Under the pieces are notes generated by a model. It saw nothing but the letters and a program-made list of their open reading frames with translations. It made no database searches and was not told the DNA's origin. Shown piece by piece: positions 1 through 11,425 of a DNA stretch of 64,000 nt. Location: positions 7,874,001 to 7,938,000 of the forward strand of contig JAFFJZ010000014.1 of NCBI GenBank assembly GCA_018340375.1, written 5' to 3'. The stretch's first letter is position 1, and each line of letters starts with the position of its first letter. The translations under genes were made by a program, and so were the position numbers. Source of the DNA: Gonatopus flavifemur (lineage: Eukaryota > Arthropoda > Insecta > Hymenoptera > Dryinidae).

Positions 1-711
1 TACAATGATTGCTCGAAGTTACCCAACTCTGCCTGGATACATAATCCTGGTATGTTGGCACAAACAGTGCGGATGCGATCGATCATGTCCTCCCTTATTT
101 ACAAAAAACTTCCAAATTTTTTGGGTAAATCTACAAAAAAAATTTTCAGTGTAACTCTCTTTGGTGAATTCTCTGGAAGCCCGCAAGATTTTTGTATCCG
201 TTCGAATGTGCATCCTAATCGACGTTATGTGATATGATCAATACTTCAAATGTTTCCAGCAACCCTTCAACAATTCTTGAGAGTCGATACTCATTCATAA
301 CCCTCATTGAATCACATGGGATAATTCATTCGATTTGGAACGCAATAATCGTGATGAATCATACACATTACCGCGAACCATAATGAGCAAAGACTCAGTG
401 TTCCCGTTTGTTTATGTTCACGCTTTTTTCTCCAATGAAACTAACTCTCATCTACATTGAAATCAGTCCCGATCTTCGGAGAGAAGCGATGAACAAGACT
501 ACATAAACAAACAGAAACATCGAATTCCTGTTTATTATGGTTGGTTATGTGGATGATTACGGAAATACGTGATTATTTGAACACTGGTTCTAAACTGAGA
601 CCATCACAATCGTTCTTTCCCTTTGCATATTCAATCATCTAGATTCATCAATTCATTCCATTCGATTCAATCGAAGAAATCAATCACTATCCACCCTCTG
701 AAATTATTGAT

Positions 712-1737
712 ATGATGCTTGTGCTCGACTCATGTCACAATGATTACAACGAAGCTGCAAGAGTTTACCGGGATCGGTATCCCGATCGCCGCATCGCACA
801 TCCCACGACCATCCGTCGATCCGAATTGAGGGCTCGACGAGTAGTATTGCAGCGAGATCTAAGACATCACCGGTACGATGAGAATGATATCCGTGTATTC
901 ACCATATTGGGACTTATCCACTTGGACCCTCATGTTAGTAGCAGATCGTTGGCACGAATAACTGTTATACCCCGGACTACTGTTTTGAGAATCTTGAAGC
1001 ATGTCTCATATCAACCATCCCACATCACGTTAACTCAGGCTCTCACTTCAAACGACATGAGACTTCGAATTAGATTCTGCAACTGGGCATGAGCAAGGCT
1101 GGTTGACGATCCTCAATTCTTCGACTGTGTAATGTTTTCCGACGAAGCATCTCCTCGAAGCACTGGGCATTTGAATAGACACAACTCTCATCACTGGTCG
1201 AATGTTAATCCACGTTGGTATCGAGCAATCGACAACCAACATCGTTGGAGCGTAAATGTGTGGTGCGGGATCGTCAATGGCTATTTAGTCGGTCCACATT
1301 TTTCCAACGGCACTTTGAACGGCCCCATGTTTCTGGAATCTCTGGCGGATCATTTACCAAGCTTGCTTGAGGATCTGGATTCACAAACAAGGCAGAGGAC
1401 GTGGGTCCAACGAGATGAAGCGCCACCCCACCACGCATTGATCGTGAGAGAATACCTTGATCATCATTTCCCGGGGAGGTGGGTTGGACGAGGTGGGCCA
1501 GTTGCGTGGCCTCCACGCTCACCAGACTTGACATCTCCCGACTATTTCTTGTGCGGATTTCTGGAAGACGAAGTATTCAAGGCCCAACCAACAACGAGGG
1601 AGGACATGATTGATCGCATACGCACTGTTTGTGCCAACATACCGCGATCAGTGTTCCCAAAGATGGTTACAAATTTTCGGCGGAGACTGGGATTATGTAT
1701 CCAGGCAGAGGGGGGTAACTTTGAGCAATTATTGTGA
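712..1737 (+). pseudogene. DD41D mariner transposase with one in-frame stop
   Basis: Cut-and-paste transposase of the mariner group. The N-terminal half (712-1089) carries the helix-turn-helix region ending in CNWA; a TGA at 1090-1092 interrupts the frame, which then continues without shift to 1737. Catalytic triad: D in VMFSDEA (about 1132-1150), D in WVQRDEAPPHH, and the last D in RSPDLTSPDYF. Forty-one residues separate the second and third Asp, which defines DD41D, the spacing known from the rosa group. The second copy starts its protein at MNHYPPS; the matching codon here, 679-681, is ATC, so the natural ATG is probably lost and 712 is only an internal Met. Nearly intact otherwise; very likely inactive. 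Confidence 0.88.
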
Positions 1738-1886
1738 CAGCATCAAGCACTCCTCATGTGAGAGGCAAGGAGACTCACAATAATCAAGCACCCCACATGT
1801 GAGAGGCAAGGGGACTCATAATAATCAAGCACTCCGGAGGGAACAGAGAATTACCACGTCCACGATGTTGTTCCTGGGTAGCGCTA

Positions 1887-3142
1887 CACGGTAAGAAATT
1901 TTTGTATGAAATTCAATAGAAGAGTATGTGGAGCAATCAACACATACATTTGAATGTGAATTTCCAAAGAAACAATTCATTGAAATTCAAGGAGAGGTTT
2001 TGAAAATGTGTGAATCATTCCATGTTAGTATGAAATTCCAAAACGATTGTTGAATTATCAATGAAATCCTTTCGAAAATTAACAAGGAATGGGTATAGAA
2101 ATTTCAAATGATTATCGTGAATTTTATAACCTATTAATTGAACTTTCATATACTGGGAAGTATGAAAAATCAAGATACTAATTTTCATATTCAGTATTGA
2201 TTTTTTGACTATCGTATTTTCAATACAATCTGCATATCTGTATTATATAGATATGTAAGATTATTTCTCAATTAAGGAATGAAAGTCCGGAATTCTGGGA
2301 TTGTGAAATCTCGATTCAAGCTTCCTTCATATCATTGTACATCTTTCTTATATATATATCTATATATTCATATATAAGGAAGATACGAAGATCATACTGA
2401 AAACATTGTAGTTCAAAAGTTAATATTGCAGATGAAATTCAGTTTATGGTTCTCATGTGAATATACATCAATATATCAATCCAAAACTTTGTAATTGAAT
2501 TCTGAAGAATATTTAGCATCTTAGTGAACTTGATTATCATCGAAACAGATGATTTTCAATGAACAAATTATCACCACGTGATTCATCAATTTCGCCGAAG
2601 AACGTTCTATCATTTTGCAGGTGAGATTATAAAGCGTGGATCTGCAGAAGGTATGCGCAGTGACTTCGGCGCACAGTGAATTCATACACTTGTGTATTTT
2701 TTTTCAACAAAACTATTGGAATTTCATAGATAAAACTGTGAATATTCAAAATGTGATTGAAATTCCATAAATGAAATTTTGAATATTCAAAATGTGTTTG
2801 AAATTTCACAAGAATGATTTGAATTTTTCACATTCATTTAGAATTTTCATATAGTTGTTATTGAAATTCCATACTACACTGCAAACTTCAACCATGTAAA
2901 AGAAAATTCAAATTGTAGGACTGAATCTTACAAAGCATGTTGGAATTTGAATTTTAATAAAGAACTTGAATACAAAAGATTTTGAATTATAATAATACTG
3001 ATCAAAATTCGAATACGCTTGTGAACATTAAAATAGTAACATGAAATATCAGTGCTATTTTATATTAAATACGATTCAACTTGCATTTATTTGGAGTTTT
3101 ATGACCAATTTTATATTAGAATTCAAACCTTCTTTTACAGTG
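1887..3142. mobile_element. 1.26 kb foldback/MITE inserted in the right repeat of copy 1
   Basis: Begins CACGGTAAGAAA and ends TTTTACAGTG, an imperfect inverted pair, flanked on both sides by TA (1885-1886 and 3143-3144). Removing it joins GCGC-TA-AGAGTAG, which matches the uninterrupted sequence of the second mariner copy at about 30815-30830. The interior is strongly AT-rich with many GAAATTCC and GAATATTC segments in opposite orientations near the two ends, suggesting a long degenerate foldback. No protein of recognisable function is encoded. Confidence 0.75.
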
Positions 3143-3452
3143 TAAGAGTAGTTCATCATCAACTCCGAGGGTCCATACCTTGCACTCCAATGTGCGGAAA
3201 GGGGTCCATGACCAATGTGTCGTAAAGGGTTTGAAACCAGCCTTCCCATGCTATGATGAGAAACTGGGGGTCCTATTTGAAAAAACCATCTTGACCCCTA
3301 AATGACCTCCAAAATGACCTCTGAGGGATTTTTCAAGGTCAGCATCATACTCCCCCGTTGGAACCCTCAACTTTTTATGTGAGACATTCTTTTCCATTTG
3401 CACTAGTTTCCGAAATATTTGACTATATCACTTCAAATCGACCACCCTGTAT

Positions 3453-3732
3453 TCAATCAATAATAATATAGAGTAATCATCGGTCTGAAGCCCTCTTCTC
3501 ATCTGCTCAAAACATTCGTCAACGTTATTTTGTAGGTTAAGTTGGAAATCGACACTCATCACTATAAATTTAATATTGACTAAAAATATTGCTTACCTTA
3601 TGTAAGAATGATGAGAGGTGAAAAGTCAAGATATTAAGCCTGAGACGTACGAACTTCTTCTTTGGATAAACGGAGGAATGACGAATACTCCACACAACTC
3701 ACCAAATAAACAATTCAACACACCACACTGAT
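3453..3732 (+). repeat. Left arm of a wide inverted repeat (partner 12818-13090)
   Basis: Reads in reverse complement with 12818-13090 almost throughout, for example the GATAAACGGAGGAATGACGA segment at about 3665 against its complement near 12870. The arm starts immediately at the end of mariner copy 1. I do not recognise the sequence; a CATAAGGTAAGCAAT segment in it resembles a splice donor but nothing else supports an exon. Confidence 0.7.
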
Positions 3733-4625
3733 ATAAAATCCGACCATCATATATAGGGCATATACAGGGTGGTGCAAAAGTCTGGATAAACCCTCATAAC
3801 TCCTGAACGGGTGAGGATAACGGGATAATTTTTCTACACACATTCAACGGGGGAACAGGATCTACCACACCAAGGGGGTGACAATTCCCCAATCTTGGAG
3901 GGGGCTATGGGGGAGTGAGGGGGACGAAAATCTTGGATGAGGTGAGGGGCTTGCAATAGCTCATGCGATGGGGATTCCCAGCCAGAATATAGCCGTTTTT
4001 TGTTTTTTGAAATCGGTCAATTTTTCGCTGAATGATGACCACTCGAAGATTGTTCTGGGAGCGGTCAGAACCGGTGTAGACCTTCCTCACTCCCCATCGG
4101 ATGAAGATCTTCGAACGTCTTTCTTGATCAAATGAGGGAGCGCGTGATATATCATTCTAGGGGAGTGGATCTCCGAAAATAATCGGAAATGTGTCTTGAA
4201 TTGTTGGTAGGGTTGTCACCTTGAATCGGAATACATCAGGAAGAATTAACAAACATTCCTGATTAGTTTCCATAACCTTCCACTGAGGAACACTTGGTAT
4301 ATCACCATTCCCACTCCAGAAATCATCAGTAGACATGAGTCACCAATCGCGTTAATTGATAAGTTGTGTCTGGAATTGTATCCTCCCATGGGAGTGAGAA
4401 TTCATAACTCCGGATGGGGGCTATGAAATTTGTAGGGAAGACACAAATCTCGAATCAAATTGGGAGCTTGCGACACATCTGCGGATGGCGGTTTTCAACC
4501 CAAATCCAACCGTCTTTGATTCCATGAAATCGGTGGATCCTTCGCCGAGATATAGCAATTTCTACATTTCAGATGTCGTTTTCCTCCATTCCCAAATCAT
4601 ATCCATGTGTAGGCAAATATGCGCT

Positions 4626-5102
4626 CTAGTGTGAGGCTTGAATGAGGTGTTCAAAATGGTCGCCTGAACATTCGATGCAGTGGGCGAGACGATTATAACA
4701 ACTTTCACCTACGTTCCGCAAAATTTCAGAAGTGATGAATCTGACTTCTTCTATTATTCTTTTACGCAACCCTTCCAAATCTCGTTCTCGATTTCGACAA
4801 ACCCAATCTTCCGAATGTCCCCGAAGAAAGAGTCTGATGAGATCGAATCAGGAGATCGGGGGAGGGGGGGGGGGGCATTCGATCGCCCCTCGCTTCCCGA
4901 TCCACCTACTGACGAAACTCTGCTGCAAAACATATCGTACTCTCAATCCGAAATGTACGGGTGCACCATCCTCCTGAAACCAAACTGCATCGAAATTTGG
5001 TCCCCAAAGTCTACGGATGTTGGGAACAATATCCTCAATCAGCATGACCCTATATTTCCCTGCGGTCAGATTTCCCCCGATAAAAAATGGACCATGTGAT
5101 GA
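4626..5102 (-). pseudogene. C-terminal half of DD41D transposase (second family)
   Basis: Minus-strand fragment starting at GPFFIGG, followed by the second catalytic Asp in WFQEDGAPVH and the third in RSPDLISSDFF. Forty-one residues separate them. The frame shifts in a C/G homopolymer at about 4860-4875 (PPPPPP in one frame), then continues as RGHSEDWVC to HFEHLI and a stop at 4626-4628. The N-terminal half lies at 6556-7110; the two are separated by the insertion at 5103-6555. Confidence 0.78.
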
Positions 5103-6555
5103 ATATACACAGAATCCATGCACAAAGGCGCTTGGGTTGTTGAGCGCCTCCACGACTCTTGTCGTGGATATTCATTTGCAACAGCGGGACCTGCAAGATA
5201 TCGAATGGAAACAAGTAACTCGCTCACGACAATTTTGAGGGGTCAAAGGAAAAGGAAAAAGCTCAGGGAGAGGGGGTGGGTTGATTTGAATTCATACACC
5301 GAGTAAACAAACTCTATATATGGTTAATGATGTGCTAGAGCACGTATATTTCCTCAGATTCCGAATTTTATAAGTGTGCGACTCCGTCGCGCGAAGGAGA
5401 GGAAATACAAACAACTCGTTCGTTCGATAAATTGATTTTGGGGAAACACAGGGATTGAGAAATTAATACGGAGGGCGCGACCACGAGGGAACGTGTATTT
5501 ACGGACTATGCCGTTTACATAAATTAAGACAAAGGGGAATATAGGGGAACCGCGACCATACAATTCAACCGGGGGAGGGGAAACACGGGCGAAGGGGGTG
5601 ACTCTATATCGAAACACGGAGGGTGGAAGGACAATATAGGAAGAGGGTGGAGGAGGCCACGTGAACGACAATCTTTTACCACATAAATTCAGAGGAAGAA
5701 ACACCGCACAAGCACTTCACACCGGTAAACCTCCTCGATAGAAGCGGAGAAGAGAATTTTAATGGGATGTCGGACCCCGATGACACAGCACACTCACCGT
5801 ATAACCAAAATTCGACAGCACGAGTCTTCCTCAGAACGTTGCCGTGGCTCGGTTACATAAGAAGTGACATGTAAGATGGCCACTCCCTTCTTCTTGCCCG
5901 ACGGGTGAGTTCGCAAAACCAAATACAGACCCCGTCGGAGACTTCACGTTGGAGCTTACTTCTGGAGCTCGTTTCACGGGTTCGGGCGGTGGTGGCTTCT
6001 AGCTACTCGTTAGGTGAGTGTGCGCATGCGCGTTGTGGAGGTTTCCTGGGTGCGGGTGTTGATGTCCTTCTTTCTCCTTTGGTGGGGCCGGGAAAAGGGG
6101 TACAGCGTGGTCGGGTTGGTCTCTGCTGGTGTTCCGCCGATCTAGGAACGGGGTGGCATCCTCGGAGACGACTCATCCTACTCCCTTCCTCTCTCTCTCT
6201 CTGTGGTCCAGGGTTGGAGAGAGATGGTGTTGCCCACGAGGGGTTTCCGGCCTCCTGGGGGTTGTCGATCAAGGAACGGCTGAGATAGCGTTAGTATCGC
6301 CTCCTGGCGTTGGACCACTCCTTCCAGGCATCCGTGGTATAGGTGGCGCTGCCTCTTTGGGGACGGAAAACCTCAACAAATAGAAGAAGGGCAGGGATTA
6401 GAGGAGGACAGGAATAGCGAGGGAGAGGAGATGTGTTCCCGATTCCCGTATAAGCGAGCGACAGCTATGCTCTCTCTGGTAAACTGACTCGTTATGAAAG
6501 TTCACGATTGGTCGATAGGGATCGTGCGCGGTGCCATCCCGCGGCTCTTTCCGTG
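5103..6555. mobile_element. Unidentified GC-rich insertion, possibly a solo LTR
   Basis: Splits the second-family transposase exactly where the protein should read IIGPFFI. Its ends are TGTGATGAAT (from about 5095) and TTACATCACA (to about 6562), a short inverted pair with TG...CA termini as in LTRs. I cannot find a clean target duplication. The interior is GC-rich with purine tracts, a CT repeat near 6185-6202, and two GTGAGT donor-like sites (about 5906 and 6013). Open frames such as 5905-6288 overlap others on both strands and look like by-products of base composition. Confidence 0.4.
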
Positions 6556-7110
6556 ATGATTTGTTACATCACAAGCTATGATATGCGTATCCAATATTCC
6601 TGCCCAAACATTCAATTTTCGTGGGTATTGGGTTCCCAATTCGAACTTCCAGGGGGCATTGCTGTCACTTCAGTATCTACAATCGTGTCTATTCACATTC
6701 CCATTCAACATCGATGTAGCTTCGTCAGAGAAGACTATATTCTGCATGAAATTAGAGTCTTCATCAACCTTTTGCATGATGGTTTCGCAATATTCTAGGC
6801 GTCGATCGGAATCATCTTCGCCCAATTTTTGGACTCAATGTGTCCTGTAAGGATGAAATTTATTTCGTCTGAAAATCCCCAGGACTGAATTATGTGGAAT
6901 ATCATGGTCACGAGAAATTTGTCTTGCGGAGGTCATTGGAGCATCCACAACTGTTTGTGGAATATCTAACGCGACTTCATCAGACGTGGCTGTCTTACGT
7001 CTGCCCGATCGCGGCAGATCTTCAACACTCCCTGTCTCCCGGTACCGTTCTACAGTTTCCAAAAGTGTTCTCGCAGAAATACTCAGCTGACCCACTCTGA
7101 ATTCAGCATT
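6556..7110 (-). pseudogene. N-terminal half of DD41D transposase (second family)
   Basis: Minus strand. Helix-turn-helix part with ETVERYRETGSVEDLPRSGR and ARQISRDHDIPHNSV, a frame break near 6840, then the first catalytic Asp in VFSDEATSMLNGNVNRHD and KLNVWAGILDTHI before the insertion boundary at about 6555. One in-frame stop replaces the Trp after CRY. The protein start is missing: upstream sequence merges into the 49-bp minisatellite, so the first 20 or so residues are lost or replaced. Confidence 0.75.
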
Positions 7111-7114
7111 GAAT

Positions 7115-7436
7115 GAGCCCAATTTATGGAGGATATGAAAAATAATCCAATTCACCCAAGAATGTTGGAGAATATCCGAAATCAACAAAGTTATGTGGAA
7201 ATGTCCGAGAATTCTCGGAAATATCGGGCAAAAAAGGATTTATCCAAGAATGCTCGAGAATTATCAAGAATGTCGAGAATAATCGAATTTCTCCGAGAAA
7301 ATTCAAGAATTATCGGAAATATCGAAAATGTTTGAGAACTATCAAGAATATGGAAAATAAGCGAAATTATCCGAAGATGTTTGAGAATTATCAGGAATGT
7401 CGAAAATGAGCGAATTTATTCGGGAATGTTCGAGAA
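7115..7436. repeat. 49-bp minisatellite, left part
   Basis: Degenerate tandem units rich in TCGAGAAT, ATCGAAAATG and TTATCCGA. Two well-preserved neighbouring units near 7333-7430 are each 49 bp long. The array resumes at 11137-11425 on the other side of a CR1-like element, so one array has been cut by that insertion. Confidence 0.75.
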
Positions 7437-7605
7437 TTTATTTATTTATTTATTTATTTATTCATTTATGCAGATGTGTGCCCTTCAGATACATTAATTT
7501 ACAAACTAGTGAATGGCAGATTCAAAAATATGGGACAATAAACTGCTGATTGGACAATAAGATGCAATAAACAATGAGCTTCAAGAAACGATAGGATACA
7601 ATAAA

Positions 7606-10515
7606 CTATTCATTCAATGACCACGCACACAACACAGCATTCCGGAAACGCGAAACTGATCCAGAGAGGAAATCAACTTCATTGCAATATTCATCAATAA
7701 GATTACAAATACGGCTAATCGGATCAGTCTGAACGAACCTAGATGTGTAGGTTGGCGTATCAAATAATAGCGGCTTCCCAAGAGCCCTAGACGGAACATT
7801 GAAATTGAGCAAAGATAGTAATTCAGGACAAATGATCCTCAAAAGAATAACATATCAATAATCATCCTACGAGTTTCAAGGGTGCTCATGTTGAATGATT
7901 CCATTATTGGTCCATAGTCATGGCATGTAATGAGCATGGGATTATTATTCTTATACGATGAAAAACGCAAGAATCTGTGCTGTACCCTCTCCATTGAAAT
8001 ACGATATTCAGCTTGATAAGGAGACCAGATTGGGGAGGCATACTCTAGAAGGGGTCTGACAAGAGTATTGTATGATGTGAGTAACGTTGAAGGTTTTCTG
8101 AAATCCTTACACAGCCTCTTTGAAAATCCAAGCTGCCTCATAGCTGTATTGACAGTGTTACAGTGATGAGGAACAAAAGTTAATTTGGAGTCGAACGTGA
8201 TGCCTGAATCACAAGTAATATCCACGGTAGCCAAGATAGAACCATCCAACGTGTACGGAAATACTATAAGGCTCAATTCACGCGACACTCTCGTCACCTG
8301 ACATTTATCAATATTGAGTTGCATTTTATTTATGAAACACCAAGTTTGCAAATTATACAGATCCTTTTGTAGAGCAATAGCATCCGCGATGGCAGAGATT
8401 CTGAAGAACAGCTTCAAATCGTCGGCGAATAGTGAAAACCTTGCAATATTTAGGACCCTGCCAATATCGTTGATGAAAAGTAGAAAAAGTAATGGACCTA
8501 AGTGAGACCCCTGAGGGACACCAGAAGAAACATTGATAATCCCAGATATGGAATCCATAATCCCAACAGTTTGAGTTCTATTCATCAAGTAGCTTTTGAT
8601 CCAGTTCAGGATATTTCCACGAATACCAAGTTGGTATAATTTTGATGAAAGAATATTGTGATCCACAGTATCAGGAGCTTCCTCAAAATCGGTATATATA
8701 ACGTCAACCTGAAGGGAATCATCGAGAACTGTGGAAACATAGTTGCAATAAATAGCTAGATTAGTGCTAGCCGAACGACCAGGCACAAAACCATGTTGTT
8801 CATCTCTGATAATATCTGAAAACAAAGGCGCAATTTCCTTAGTAACTATACGTTCGAATAACTTAGGTATAACATTGATAATTGAAATAGGTCCCTAATT
8901 TTTCGCGTCAGATTTACTCCCAGATTTGAAAATAGGCGTAATGAGGCTATCTCTCCAACGAGAAGGGAAATAGCTCGAAGATAAGGGGGCATTGAAGATC
9001 AACCATAATGGTCGCGACAGTATAAAGGCACAAGATTTCAGAAATATAGGTGGAATCCCATCATCACCGGGACCCTTATTGGCATCCAATGAATTGACTC
9101 CTGAGAATACTTCGCTAATATCAATATGAAGATCAGAAATATCAATCTGAATATCAGATTCAACATTAGGGAGCAAACCGTCGTGAGAAGTATAAACTGA
9201 TTCAAGATGCGTTACAAAAAGGTCAGCTATATCTTGACTAGAGGAAGCTGTAATGCCATTCAACTCAAAATCATTGGGTAAAGTATTATTTGAACGACGA
9301 CAGTCAACAAACCTCCAAGAACACTCAATATTATTAGGGATCTGCGATTCAATAGATCTAACATAATCTTCGTAACATAACTTCGTCAAATTCTCACATT
9401 TTGAACGCATATCAGAAAAAACGAGATAGTCATGTAGTAAATTCGAAATTTCATACCTACGGTGTGCTGCTCTCTCCGTACGAACTAACTTAATCAATCC
9501 AGGTGAAAACCATTTGGGAGATTTCGAATCATCGAGACAGTACTTAGGAATAAACATGTCTATTGCTGTATATAACTGCTGGTAGAGAAATTCAACTGCA
9601 TCATCAACAGATATATCCTTGAAGATTTCATACCATGGAATAACATTCAAAAAATCCCTCACAGCAGTGTAATCACCCAATTTGAAATTATAACGAACAG
9701 TAGTGTTACGCGGAAGATAATTGAATGATACATTATGCAGTTGAGAAACGAGAGCTGGATGGTGATTATCAGAGACAAGGAATGGTTCATCGGCAAATGT
9801 CGTTGATACATAAATATCGTTAGGAGACAACAAATCGAGTGAAGTACCGGAAACATTACAAATATTGTTTTCCTGACATAAATTGGGAGAATTGAAATAT
9901 TCACAGACAGTCTGAGTAGACTGCACTTCATCGTGAGTTGCTCCAGGTCGCGATGTATAAGATGAAGTTTCTCCACTCGTATACCAACAAACGTGGGGAA
10001 GGTTATAATCCCCATAAAGGTGGATAGAACAATCATCATTTACACTCGAAATGTTCTCTACACTTTTGCAGTGATCTTCATACAGTTGAGAAGGTGACGA
10101 CGGAGGAATATCAACAGCTCCAATAATCACATATGAATGTCCAAGCCTCACACTCACAAATAGATGTTCAACGTTATCATGTAATAATGAAAGCTCAGGA
10201 CTAGGAAGAGTGTCTCTCACAGCCACAACACGCCGCCACCCCTCTCAAATTGGCTGGTCAACTTTTATCTAAACAATTTTTTTCCCCCTCCATTCCCTGA
10301 AGAGTTATTCAGCTGTCCTGTTTCAAATGGGACGCCCTGTATATAATATACCCTTGAAGGTCGATTTCAGATGTTGAAATACTACTCGTTAACCAGGTTT
10401 CTGTGAGAATAATTATGTCGTAACATTCAATCGAAGATGATACTGCTAAACGAAGAGAGTCAAGTTTGGTACGTAGACCACGAACATTCCGATAGTAAAC
10501 TAAAGGACACGCTAA
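7606..10515 (-). pseudogene. CR1-like ORF2: endonuclease plus reverse transcriptase, broken
   Basis: APE-type endonuclease begins at YYRNVRGLRTKL (about 10505), continues with LTETWL, is interrupted by a foreign segment (10241-10341), then gives GDYNLP and the SDNHHPAL box. Reverse transcriptase follows: GPGDDGIPP, TPIFKSGSK, HGFVPGRS, SGVPQGSHLGPLLFLLFIND and the catalytic FADDLKLF. A TAG at 8895-8897 falls in the usual NYRPI motif without changing frame, and a frameshift near 7842 separates the C-terminal LLSLLNFNVPSRALG part. The element encoded target-primed reverse transcription; this copy is dead. Confidence 0.85.
10241..10341. mobile_element. Solitary terminal-repeat relic inside the CR1 endonuclease
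   Basis: About 100 bp with no counterpart in the endonuclease. On the minus strand it starts ACAGGGCGTCCCATTTGAAA and is flanked by TA-rich sequence. This is the type of end shared by the ACAGGG-terminated mariner families in the window, but the sequence differs from all of them. The endonuclease reads IIYR just before it and resumes at the GGGV motif after it. It probably represents a decayed or internally deleted insertion. Confidence 0.5.
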
Positions 10516-10590
10516 ACGTTTTTTTGAACACCCTGGTGACGTGTAACCATTGTTGGTACACCGTTAACATATCTGTTTTCGAATCATCTT

Positions 10591-11136
10591 TCAGCTGAGA
10601 TAATTCAACCGTAAATTATCAAGATACGTACGTTGCTTTATCGTACGATCTTGAGAGAATCTCACAGAACCGTGGTAAAAAGATTTCTTCTTGAGAATAT
10701 CCAGAGGAATTTCCGGGGATTGAAAAGTGACACAAAAAGGACGAGTTTTTCCAACAGTCTTCTTCCCAAATCTACGAATTTTCATATTATCGTATGAATC
10801 AGGCCGGGCATCATTTAAAACATGTCTAACTGATTTCAAATCCGCTGGCGCATTGTTGTCTGATTCATCTAAATTGAAGATTAATGAATTATGTGACCTT
10901 TTCCGTCTTTCTTCAATTTCAACAATAAACTCTCCTTCCAAACATGAATTCGATGTCCGTGTGTTTTCAAGTTCGCTGACTCTCTTTTTCAAATCATCAA
11001 CTACATTTAAGAGTTCAGACTTGAATGAATCCAATTGTTCGCTGATTTCAGATATTTTAGCTTGCAACAGATCTTCAAATTTGTCGGACATATTATGATC
11101 CGATACATCAATAGACGAACGAGATGTAAATAAACT
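10591..11136 (-). pseudogene. CR1-like ORF1 fragment (coiled coil plus nucleic-acid chaperone domain)
   Basis: About 180 codons on the minus strand. The first 60 residues form a likely coiled coil (LQAKISEISEQLDSFKSELL), followed by a charged basic stretch (EERRKRSHNSLIFNL) and a C-terminal part with IRRFGKK and FSQDRTIKQRTYLDNL. These resemble the second half of ORF1 at 16375-16803 (RTVQEINYLTTLRAEL). It would bind the element RNA. The frame is open, but the N-terminal zinc finger expected of this clade is absent because the element is 5'-truncated. Confidence 0.65.
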
Positions 11137-11425
11137 CAAGAATTATGAAGAATGTCGAAAACAATCGAATCTGTCCGAGAATATCCAAGGATTATCGAAA
11201 ATATCGAAAATGAGCGAAGTTATCCGCAAATGTTTGAGAATTGTCGAGAATGTCGGGAATAATCAGAATTATCCGAAAATATTTTAGAATCATCGAAAAT
11301 GAGCGAATTTAGCCGTAAATGTTCGAGGATTATTAGGAATGTCGGAAATAATCGAATTTGTCCGAGGATATTCAAAAATTATCGAAAATGTGCAAAATTT
11401 TCCGGAAGTTTTCAAGAATTGCCGA
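11137..11425. repeat. 49-bp minisatellite, right part
   Basis: Continuation of the array at 7115-7436: units with GAATGTCG, AATAATCGAATTTGTCCGAG and ATCGAAAATGAGCG in the same orientation. Degenerates toward 11425 and is followed by the inner side of the right terminal repeat of the 8.3 kb element. Confidence 0.72.

Larger units (their letters stand above)
1..3451 (+). mobile_element. DD41D mariner-type element, copy 1 (left end outside window)
   Basis: A Tc1/mariner-superfamily element whose second copy lies at 28564-31121. The right terminus reads ACCACCCTGTA (3441-3451), the inverse of the ACAGGGTGG start typical of this group. Bases 1-100 are the reverse complement of the element's own 3' coding end (about 1608-1738), so the left end is part of a very long terminal inverted repeat. 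The right repeat is interrupted at 1887-3142 by another element and resumes at 3145. A 46-bp direct duplication at about 1743-1835 is present here but not in the second copy. The stretch 240-680 is the AT-rich 5' untranslated part. Confidence 0.85.
7437..11136 (-). mobile_element. CR1-like non-LTR retrotransposon 1, 5'-truncated
   Basis: Minus-strand LINE inserted in the 49-bp minisatellite. The 3' end is a short (TTTA)n microsatellite at 7437-7470 in place of poly(A). The order is ORF1 (10591-11136), a spacer, then ORF2 with endonuclease and reverse transcriptase (about 10515 down to 7606). The 5' end stops inside ORF1, before the zinc-finger part seen in the related element at 16 kb. Confidence 0.82.

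Noticed and set aside
1274..1534. Minus-strand open frame of 86 codons
   Set aside because: Lies wholly inside the DD41D transposase on the other strand and has no motif; a shadow frame.
4680..5099. Plus-strand open frame of 139 codons
   Set aside because: Antisense to the recognised transposase C-terminal half; its length is due to the proline/glycine homopolymer area.
5905..6383. GC-rich open frames that could be a host exon
   Set aside because: Overlapping frames on both strands, no conserved motif, and the segment lies within an insertion in a transposase.
7436..7470. (TTTA)n as an ordinary microsatellite
   Set aside because: Its position exactly at the 3' end of the CR1-like element, repeated at 60926-60960, makes it the retrotransposon tail.
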